Assembly (NCBI GenBank): GCA_002423245.1
Contig: DIVD01000016.1
Location: forward strand, 1 to 14,171
Source: Rhodobacteraceae bacterium UBA6141
Lineage (GTDB): Bacteria; Pseudomonadota; Alphaproteobacteria; Rhodobacterales; Rhodobacteraceae
Direction of reading: 5' to 3'
Length of the DNA stretch: 14,171 nucleotides
Shown: positions 1-8,606 of the stretch, one piece after another
How the letters are laid out: every line of letters begins with the position of its first letter
Numbering within the stretch: position 1 is the stretch's first letter
Notes under the pieces: model-generated
What the model saw: the letters and a program-made list of their open reading frames with translations, nothing else
Told to the model about the DNA's origin: nothing
Database searches by the model: none
Position numbers and translations under genes: made by a program

Positions 1-292
1 CGCCTTGTCTTGCCAGCGCGCCCGCCGAACCCTGTCTCCGGTTTTTCGTTCGCCTTCAGTGCCTTGCGACCCGTCCAGCGCCCCGTTGCGGTGTGTGCCG
101 CTTCGGTGAGGCGTTATTTACGGATGGAGGCCGGGGGCCGCAAGGGGTTTCTTCGAGAAAGATGCGATTTTCTTCCGGCCCGTCATAAAACCCCCAATAT
201 CTTGCGGTTCCGCCCTTCGCCTCCCACCAGAATACGCGGGTCCGCGACAGAATCTTTCGCGAAGCAGGGGCCCGGGCGAAACGGGTTTCGGA

Positions 293-301
293 TTATCCAC
301 A
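293..301 (+). promoter_or_regulatory. Single DnaA-box-like nonamer
   Basis: TTATCCACA matches the bacterial DnaA-box consensus TTATNCACA exactly. It stands alone: I found no second good copy nearby and no strongly AT-rich unwinding region. It is therefore at best an isolated DnaA site (titration or gene regulation) and could be chance. Confidence 0.35.
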
Positions 302-353
302 GACTCGCCTGCGCATCAGTGCCAGATGGTCGTCAGGTGACGCAGGGGCACCC

Positions 354-378
354 TCCGCCGCTTGCCGAATCCGGCGGA
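354..378 (-). terminator. Weak hairpin downstream of msrQ
   Basis: TCCGCCG (354-360) pairs with CGGCGGA (372-378) across an 11-base loop, starting 10 bases beyond the msrQ stop codon. No T-run follows on the minus strand, so this is a possible Rho-assisted 3' end or RNA-stabilising hairpin rather than a classic intrinsic terminator. Confidence 0.3.
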
Positions 379-1018
379 CTCGCCCGGTCACTTGCGGCGC
401 AGGAACCAGACCCGCGCCGCCAGCAGCAGCACGATTCCCCCCAGATACAGCAGCGGCTCCGCCGGCCAGGCCTTCACCAGCCACAGGTAATGCACCCCGC
501 CCGCGAGCGCCGCGGGATAGACCAGCCTGTGCAGCATCCGCCATCGCGCGCCGCCCAGCTTGCGGATCGACCAGTTGTTCGAGGTCAGCGCCAAGGGCAG
601 CAGCAGCACGAATCCCGCCATGCCGATCGTGATGTAGGGCCGCTTCACGATGTCGGCCAGGGCCTGCCGCCACAGCAGCCCCATGTCCAGCACGATCCAG
701 GCCGCCAGATGCGCCAGCACATAGAAGAACGCGATCAGCCCGATCGCCCGGCGGAACCGCAGCAGGTTGATACCCGCGATGCGCCGCAGAGGGGTGATCG
801 CGAGCCCGCCCACGATGAACTGCAAGCCCAGCTCGCCCAGCCGGTGCTCGATCTCGCGCACCGGGTCGATGCCAAGCGTGTTGGTGGCGGCCTGCCCGAA
901 CAGCCAGATCGCCGGCAGCGCGCCCAGCAGGTAGACCGCCCGGACCGGCACCCGGCGCAGCGCGCCGTTGATCCGGCCGGCAAGATCGGGCTTTGCAACC
1001 CGCGCCGGGGCCGAGGCG

Positions 1019-1936
<918 letters not shown>

Positions 1937-1966
1937 GCAAAATCCTCCGGGGCGATGCGGGTTCTC

Positions 1967-2025
1967 GTTACTGTACGTTGCACGAAGCGCAGAAGTTACT
2001 TCACGATGCCGTTTTGCGGGCAAAA
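1967..2025. promoter_or_regulatory. Repeat-rich upstream region of msrP
   Basis: Two imperfect direct repeats lie 28 bp apart: GTTACTGTACG (1967-1977) and GTTACTTCACG (1995-2005), 9 of 11 identical. The second overlaps a perfect palindrome GAAGT-T-ACTTC (1992-2002). Next to it is TTTTGC-GG-GCAAAA (2012-2025). All lie 31-90 bp upstream of the msrP ATG, within the 292-bp divergent region shared with the FAS1 gene. Direct repeats at this spacing are typical of response-regulator or other dimeric activator sites, but no specific regulator can be named. Confidence 0.4.
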
Positions 2026-2147
2026 ACCACGTCCCTGGGGTCACGCGCCGCTCACGCCCGTTCACCTTGTCTTGGCTTGAAATCCGCGAGGGCCACGGCT
2101 TAGCGCGCCCCTCCCTCCGGTCAAGCCGTCGCCGCCGGAACCGCCGC

Positions 2148-2176
2148 TGATCCGGCCGCTTCCGGCTTTCGTAAGC
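2148..2176 (+). promoter_or_regulatory. Probable RpoE (sigma-E/ChrR-type) promoter of the FAS1 gene
   Basis: TGATCC (2148-2153) is followed by exactly 18 bases and then TAAGC (2172-2176). From memory, the Rhodobacter sphaeroides RpoE consensus is close to TGATCC, an 18-base spacer and TAAGA, so this fits except for the last -10 base. Transcription would begin about 45 bases before the ATG at 2229, leaving room for the Shine-Dalgarno at about 2214-2219. That predicts induction of the FAS1 gene by singlet oxygen or photo-oxidative stress. Confidence 0.65.
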
Positions 2177-2228
2177 GCCTTCGCTGCCGAACACCGGCGG
2201 CATCCATGCAAAAACGGGAGAGACACCG

Positions 2229-2711
2229 ATGATCCGCAGAACATTTCTGGCCATGACCGCGGCGGCGAGCACCGCCTTCGCCGCGCCGGCCTTCGCGCAG
2301 GACGCCGATATCGTCGATGCCGCCATCGCGGCGGGCAACTTCACCACGCTGGTCGCCGCCGTGCAGGCCGCCGGCCTTGTCGAAACCCTGAAGGGCGAAG
2401 GCCCGTTCACCGTTTTCGCCCCGACGGACGAAGCCTTCGCCGCGCTGCCCGCAGGCACCGTCGAAGATCTGCTGAAGCCCGAGAACAAGGCGCAGCTTGC
2501 CGCCGTGCTGACCTATCACGTCCTGCCGGGCAAGGTGATGTCCACCGACCTTTCCGACGGGATGACCGCGGCCACCGTGCAAGGCGCCGAGGTCACGATC
2601 ACCACCGGGGGCGGCGTGAAGGTGAACGCCGCCAACGTCACCACCGCCGACATCGAGGCCAGCAACGGCGTGATCCATGTCATCGACGCGGTGATCCTGC
2701 CGCCGATGTAA
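2229..2711 (+). CDS. Secreted fasciclin (FAS1) domain protein
   Basis: The 160-residue protein is a signal peptide plus one FAS1 domain. The signal is MIRRTFLAMT followed by an Ala-rich core, with likely cleavage after AFA at residue 23. The FAS1 blocks are TVFAPTDEAF (residues 61-70), YHVLPGKV (96-103) and NGVIHVIDAVILP (146-158). FAS1 proteins are extracytoplasmic and mostly adhesion-related; in bacteria their biochemical role is poorly defined. GGGAGAG lies upstream of the ATG at 2229. The gene stands alone, diverging from msrPQ and converging on clpB, with its own RpoE-like promoter and a strong terminator. I recall that a FAS1 gene is listed among R. sphaeroides RpoE targets, but this was not checked. 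The family assignment is secure; the function is not. Confidence 0.95.
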   Translation: MIRRTFLAMTAAASTAFAAPAFAQDADIVDAAIAAGNFTTLVAAVQAAGLVETLKGEGPFTVFAPTDEAFAALPAGTVEDLLKPENKAQLAAVLTYHVLPGKVMSTDLSDGMTAATVQGAEVTITTGGGVKVNAANVTTADIEASNGVIHVIDAVILPPM

Positions 2712-2714
2712 GCC

Positions 2715-2741
2715 AAAGGGGGCCATCGCTGGCCCCCTTTT
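2715..2741. terminator. Bidirectional intrinsic terminator between FAS1 gene and clpB
   Basis: An 11-bp perfect stem (AAAGGGGGCCA at 2715-2725, TGGCCCCCTTT at 2730-2740) with a TCGC loop ends in a T-run on both strands. It lies between the FAS1 stop (2709-2711) and the clpB stop (2745-2747), so it can end transcription from both convergent genes. Confidence 0.9.
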
Positions 2742-2744
2742 CCC

Positions 2745-5360
<2,616 letters not shown>

Positions 5361-5462
5361 CGGGTCACTCCTCTTCAAAGCCCCCGGCATCCGGTCCGCC
5401 CACGGCTGCGGCGCGGCCCTTCCGGGTCTTGGCATTCAGGTGTGAACTGCGCCTCCGGCTTT

Positions 5463-5490
5463 CAAGACCGTCCCCGCAAGACCGTCCCCG
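5463..5490. repeat. 14-bp perfect tandem duplication upstream of clpB
   Basis: CAAGACCGTCCCCG occurs twice in direct succession (5463-5476 and 5477-5490), about 100-130 bp upstream of the clpB start. On the minus strand each unit ends in CTTG, and the copy nearer clpB reads on as CTTGAAA, like a heat-shock sigma -35. The duplication may be a slippage event in the promoter region. Confidence 0.8.
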
Positions 5491-5558
5491 GAGGCATTCC
5501 GGCGGCAAGGAGTCCGCGCCCGCCCCATCCGAAACCAAATCGCAATACCTCCACTGCA

Positions 5559-5585
5559 CCCTGAAGGCATCCGTCCGCTTCAGGG
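5559..5585 (+). promoter_or_regulatory. Stem-loop covering the Shine-Dalgarno of a leader ORF
   Basis: CCCTGAAG (5559-5566) pairs perfectly with CTTCAGGG (5578-5585) around an 11-base loop. The 3' arm contains the AGGG of the AGGGAGA that serves the GTG at 5594, so the stem would hide the ribosome-binding site. A smaller competing hairpin, GGGA-GAA-TCCC (5583-5593), shares the same bases. This arrangement suits translational control, though no ligand or factor is evident. Confidence 0.45.
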
Positions 5586-5593
5586 AGAATCCC

Positions 5594-5659
5594 GTGACCT
5601 ACATGCTCTTCAGCCGCCGACCTTCCCCGGTCCGTTCCGTCGCTCGGGGGATGTGGTGA
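5594..5659 (+). CDS. Possible 21-residue leader peptide
   Basis: A short frame starts at GTG 5594, or ATG 5603 for an 18-residue form, six bases after AGGGAGA. It ends at the TGA at 5657-5659, which overlaps the ATG of the next gene as TGATG, the classic coupling arrangement. The peptide is basic (FSRRPSPVRSVARGMW) with a hydrophobic start. I do not recognise it. Its overlap with the downstream start and its structured ribosome-binding site argue for a leader or coupled small protein, but the ORF is short enough to be chance. Confidence 0.35.
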   Translation: MTYMLFSRRPSPVRSVARGMW

Positions 5660-5907
5660 TGCGTATCCTCTCTGCCCGCGTGCTCCGCGCCCACCGCCTG
5701 CGTGAGCTGGGCCGGGTCGAGGCTGTGGTGATGCTTCTCGTCAAGGCCGAAGGCCGGCCGCAGCCCTACGAAACCCGCATCCTGACCTCTGCCCCCGCTC
5801 AGGCCCCCGGCGCCGCGCCGCTGCGCGACCGGCTGGTTGCCAGTGCCAAGCTGCTTCACGCAATGCAGGCCCCCGCCTCCGGCTTCCGCGGCCGGCGCGC
5901 CGCCTGA
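5659..5907 (+). CDS. Unrecognised small basic protein
   Basis: The 82-residue product, MRILSARVLRAHRLREL onward, has an Arg-rich N-terminus, a short hydrophobic patch (VEAVVMLLVKA), a strand-like YETRILTS and a helical segment LRDRLVASAKLLHAMQ. The last dozen residues look disordered. There is no signal peptide and no clear membrane segment, so it is probably cytoplasmic. I do not recognise the family. ATG 5659 follows GGGGG at good spacing; two in-frame GTG codons just upstream are less likely. It is transcribed away from clpB and towards pyrF, 95 bp before pyrF, so the two may share a message. It could be a lineage-restricted small gene. Confidence 0.6.
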   Translation: MRILSARVLRAHRLRELGRVEAVVMLLVKAEGRPQPYETRILTSAPAQAPGAAPLRDRLVASAKLLHAMQAPASGFRGRRAA

Positions 5908-5948
5908 TCCCGCAGGCTCGCGCCCCGGCGGGAAATCCTGTACGCTTT

Positions 5949-5984
5949 ATCTGCGCCCGCCCTGCCCGCAGAGCGGGCGCAGAT
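5949..5984 (+). promoter_or_regulatory. Perfect 12-bp stem-loop in the pyrF leader
   Basis: ATCTGCGCCCGC (5949-5960) pairs with GCGGGCGCAGAT (5973-5984) without a mismatch around a 12-base loop, ending 18 bases before the pyrF ATG. A second, nested pairing (5964-5969 with 5973-5978, loop AGA) uses the same 3' arm and would exclude the larger stem. No T-run follows, so it is not a typical intrinsic terminator. It may be a Rho-type 3' end for the upstream gene, an RNA stabiliser or a pyrimidine-linked leader control. Confidence 0.6.
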
Positions 5985-6002
5985 CAGCGCAGGAGCCCCG
6001 CC

Positions 6003-6767
6003 ATGACCCTCACCGCCCCGCCCGCCCGCCAGGCGCCGCTTGCCGACGACCGCCTGATCGTTGCGATCGACCTGTCCGATGCGCTGTCGGGCCTCCAACT
6101 CGCCAGAACCCTCGGCGATGCGGTGTCGTTCTACAAGATCGGCCTCGGGATGCTGACCGGCGGCGGCCTCGCGCTCGCGAACGAGCTGAAGGACGAATAC
6201 GGCAAGCGCATCTTCCTCGACATGAAGCTGTTCGACATCGGCGCCACGGTAGAGGCTGCGGTGCGCGGCCTTGCGCGCCACGGTCCCGATTTCCTGACCG
6301 TGCATGGCGACCCGAACGTGGTGCGCCCCGCGATGGAGGGCGCCGGCGGATCGGCGACGAGGATCCTCGCCGTCACCATCCTCACCTCGCTGGACCGTGC
6401 CGATCTCGATGCCGCGATGATCCGGCCGGGCGATCTGGCCAGCATCGTGGTGGAACGCGCCGCGCGCGCCCTGGCCGCCGGAGCGGACGGCGTCATCGCC
6501 TCGCCGCAAGAGGCGGCGCTGATTCGGGCCTTGCCCGAAGCGGCGGGCAAGCTCATCGTCACCCCCGGCGTGCGGCCCGCCGGCGCCGATGCGGGCGACC
6601 AGAAGCGCGTGGCCACCCCCGCACAGGCAATGGCGGACGGGGTCGACCATATCGTCGTCGGCCGCCCCGTCTGGCGCGCCGCCGATCCGCGCGCGGCAGC
6701 GCAGGCGATCGTGGCGGAACTCTCCTCGCCGGAGGCACGCCGCCCGAACACCTGCCCGAACACCTGA
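6003..6767 (+). CDS. pyrF: Orotidine 5'-phosphate decarboxylase
   Basis: It catalyses the last step of UMP synthesis, OMP to UMP plus CO2, in the cytoplasm. The 254-residue protein shows the class I blocks: IVAIDLSD near residues 19-26, FYKIGLGML (43-51), the catalytic FLDMKLFDIG (71-80; Asp73, Lys75, Asp78), TPGVRP near residue 190 and VVGRPVW, which binds phosphate. AGGAG eight bases before the ATG at 6003 supports the start. About 14 residues before the core barrel are a family-variable extension. The C-terminus ends RPNTCPNT because of a 12-bp tandem duplication at the stop. Upstream lies a strong stem-loop and downstream a hairpin terminator, so it may be expressed with the small gene before it or alone. 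Confidence 0.97.
   Translation: MTLTAPPARQAPLADDRLIVAIDLSDALSGLQLARTLGDAVSFYKIGLGMLTGGGLALANELKDEYGKRIFLDMKLFDIGATVEAAVRGLARHGPDFLTVHGDPNVVRPAMEGAGGSATRILAVTILTSLDRADLDAAMIRPGDLASIVVERAARALAAGADGVIASPQEAALIRALPEAAGKLIVTPGVRPAGADAGDQKRVATPAQAMADGVDHIVVGRPVWRAADPRAAAQAIVAELSSPEARRPNTCPNT
6743..6766 (+). repeat. 12-bp tandem duplication at the pyrF 3' end
   Basis: CCCGAACACCTG is repeated perfectly (6743-6754 and 6755-6766). A single copy followed by A would give CCG AAC ACC TGA, so the duplication turns the first stop into TGC and adds four residues (Cys-Pro-Asn-Thr) before the second stop. It is in frame and apparently harmless to the enzyme core. Confidence 0.85.
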
Positions 6768-6789
6768 ACGCGGCTCCCGGCCGCGGGTC

Positions 6790-6811
6790 GGGCGGCCCGA
6801 AGGCCGCCCTT
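6790..6811 (+). terminator. GC-rich hairpin after pyrF
   Basis: GGGCGGCC (6790-6797) pairs with GGCCGCCC (6802-6809) around a CGAA loop, 22 bases after the pyrF stop, followed only by TT. It fits a terminator for pyrF, which converges with the gene ending at 6849, though the short T-run makes it weak. Confidence 0.55.
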
Positions 6812-6848
6812 GCCATATCGGCTCTGCTCCGATCAGTCTCGCCCGCGA

Positions 6849-7211
6849 TCAGTTCGCCGGGGCCGGCGTCGGCGCAGTCTCGGCCGGAGCGGGGGCATCC
6901 GGGGTGACCGGCTCAACCGATGGAGCGGTCGCATCCGGCGTGGTCGGCGCAACCGTCGGCGATTCGGCGGCCGGAGGCGGCGCGGGCTCGGCCGGTGCAG
7001 TGACCTCCGGCGCCGGCGCGTTGTTCTCGATCACCGTGCCGTTTTCGGTCGCGTCGTCATTGCCCGACATCAGGTAGAAGATCACCGCCAGCACCACCAC
7101 GACGGCGCCAATGATGTACAGGATGCGGCTGTTGTCCTTTTTGGGTGCCGGCCCGGTGCCGTCACGGTTCTTGTAGGCGGGGTCGCGGGTGGTCGCATTG
7201 GGGTCTTGCAT
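6849..7211 (-). CDS. Small membrane-anchored Pro/Ala-rich protein
   Basis: The 120-residue protein begins with a charged cytoplasmic segment of about 28 residues (NRDGTGPAPKKDNSR). One transmembrane helix follows (about 29-48, ILYIIGAVVVVLAVIFYLM). After it comes a 70-residue tail rich in Pro, Ala, Thr and Glu, with recurring APxP and TPDA motifs, probably extended in the periplasm. AGGAG precedes the ATG at 7211 by six bases. It lies 71 bp downstream of the lytic transglycosylase on the same strand. No catalytic domain is visible. I do not know a function; a periplasmic spacer or envelope-associated role is only a guess. Similar small proteins are usually annotated as hypothetical. Confidence 0.8.
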   Translation of the reverse strand: MQDPNATTRDPAYKNRDGTGPAPKKDNSRILYIIGAVVVVLAVIFYLMSGNDDATENGTVIENNAPAPEVTAPAEPAPPPAAESPTVAPTTPDATAPSVEPVTPDAPAPAETAPTPAPAN

Positions 7212-7282
7212 GGCTTGCTCCTGGGTTCAGGTCGTTCCTGCTCAACGTGGCCGCAGGTCTGCGGTTCCGCGCCCTCGTCATG

Positions 7283-8533
7283 TCAGCTTTCACGCAACCG
7301 GTTCAGCACCTCGAGGCTTGCATAGCCGTCCGCCGTGATCCCGACGGAGGCCTGCCACCGGCGCAGCGCGGTCAGCGTGTTGGGGCCGATCTTCCCGTCG
7401 GTGCCGCCGGTATCGAAGCCGCGCCGGGTCAGCAACTTCTGCAACTCGCGCCGCTCGTCCGGGGACAGCGGCCTGTCGCCGCGCGGCCAGGCCTGCCGGA
7501 ACGGGCCCTTGCCCGCCAGCCGGTCGCTCAGATGCCCGACGCCGATGACATAGCTGTCGGCGGCATTGTAGCGGCTGATCGCGGTGAAGTTCCGGCCCAC
7601 GAGCAGGGCCGGCCCTCGCGCCCCCGCGGGCAGCAGGATCGAGGAGGCACCCATGTCGGGCAGGGCGCCGCCCGCCGCGGGCGCGACGCCCATCGCCGCC
7701 CAGTCGCGGGCCGGGCGCCTGGTGTCCTTCCCCGCCAGCGCCATGTTGAAGCCTGCGGGCAGCCGCACCTCCACCCCCCATGGCTGGCCGCGCTGCCAGC
7801 CCGACCGCGCCAGATAGGCGGCAGTGGAGGCAAGCGCGTCGCTCGGGTCGTCCGACCAGATGTCACGCCTGCCATCGCCGGTGAAATCCACGGCATGCTC
7901 CAGATAGCTGGTGGGGATGAACTGGGTATGGCCCATCGCGCCGGCCCAGCTTCCGGTCATGCCCTCGGGCGGGACATCCCCGGCCTGCACGATCTTCAGC
8001 GCCGCGATCAGCTGCTGTTCAAAGAACGCGCCGCGCCGCCCGTCATAGGCCAGCGTCGCCAGCGCCGGGATCACCGGCGTGCTGCCCCGGAAGGTCCCGT
8101 AGGAGGATTCCAGTCCCCAGACCGCCGCCACGACCTCCTTCTCCACGCCATAGCGCGCCTCGATCCGGTCCAGCACCGCGCCATGCTGCGCCAGCGCCGC
8201 GCGGCCATTGGCAATGCGGCTCTCTCCGACCGCGCTGTCGAGATACTCCCAGATCGGCTTGGTGAACTCCGCCTGATTGCGATCCCTGGCGATGATGGCG
8301 GCATCATAGCTTGCGCCGGCAAGCGAGCGGTCGAAGGTCGCGGCGCTGATCCCCTGAGCCAGCGCGCGCGACCGGAATCCCTGCATCCACCGGTCAAAGC
8401 CGGATGCGTCGCCATGGCTGCGTGTCACCGTTGCGCTGCCTCCGGGAGGTGCCGAGGACTGGAACCGCTCTGCTCCGCCGCAGCCGGGCAGCAGCGACGA
8501 GGCAAGCCCCAGCGCGATGAATGTCCTGCGCAT
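7283..8533 (-). CDS. MltB-type lytic murein transglycosylase with C-terminal peptidoglycan-binding domain
   Basis: It cleaves glycan strands of peptidoglycan between MurNAc and GlcNAc, forming 1,6-anhydro-MurNAc ends, in the periplasm. The 416-residue protein starts with a short signal and a lipobox-like LLPGC, giving a probable lipoprotein at Cys18. The SLT-family-3 (MltB) catalytic domain follows (about 45-345), with the catalytic Glu142 in VWGLESSYG, GAMGHTQFIPTSY and FTGDGRRDIW. A PG_binding_1 domain runs from about 356 to 413 (LQKLLTRRGFDTGG, DGKIGPNTLTALRRWQ). ATG 8533 begins the signal directly; only a weak purine stretch precedes it. It sits between rnr and the small Pro-rich gene with gaps of about 70 bp, all leftward. 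Whether it is really lipid-anchored is uncertain because Pro at -2 is unusual. Confidence 0.94.
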   Translation of the reverse strand: MRRTFIALGLASSLLPGCGGAERFQSSAPPGGSATVTRSHGDASGFDRWMQGFRSRALAQGISAATFDRSLAGASYDAAIIARDRNQAEFTKPIWEYLDSAVGESRIANGRAALAQHGAVLDRIEARYGVEKEVVAAVWGLESSYGTFRGSTPVIPALATLAYDGRRGAFFEQQLIAALKIVQAGDVPPEGMTGSWAGAMGHTQFIPTSYLEHAVDFTGDGRRDIWSDDPSDALASTAAYLARSGWQRGQPWGVEVRLPAGFNMALAGKDTRRPARDWAAMGVAPAAGGALPDMGASSILLPAGARGPALLVGRNFTAISRYNAADSYVIGVGHLSDRLAGKGPFRQAWPRGDRPLSPDERRELQKLLTRRGFDTGGTDGKIGPNTLTALRRWQASVGITADGYASLEVLNRLRES

Positions 8534-8606
8534 GTTCCGAGATCCCGTTCTGCCCGTTCTTGTTGTTGCGCCCAGACTAACCCGAACGGACCCGGGCGAA
8601 AAGCCC

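Larger units (their letters stand above)
1..387. other. Non-coding left edge, no gene supported
   Basis: No reading frame here looks like a real protein. The long open frame across it is a GC-rich shadow running antisense into msrQ, and a 22-codon ATG frame on the minus strand (stop at 118-120) has no recognisable content. The stretch holds a perfect DnaA-box-like TTATCCACA at 293-301 and four GANTC sites (250, 302, 367, 377). It also holds a CGTCA-GG-TGACG palindrome at 331-342 and a 7-bp inverted repeat just downstream of msrQ. It may contain the promoter of a gene lying to the left of the window. Confidence 0.5.

Noticed and set aside
1..387. Chromosomal replication origin
   Set aside because: Only one DnaA box is present, with no AT-rich unwinding element and no dnaA, rpsT, hemE or parAB in the window.
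5361..5435. An upstream ATG extending ClpB by 25 residues
   Set aside because: The extension is Pro/Arg-rich with no family similarity, whereas the ATG at 5360 has a good Shine-Dalgarno and the expected N-terminus.
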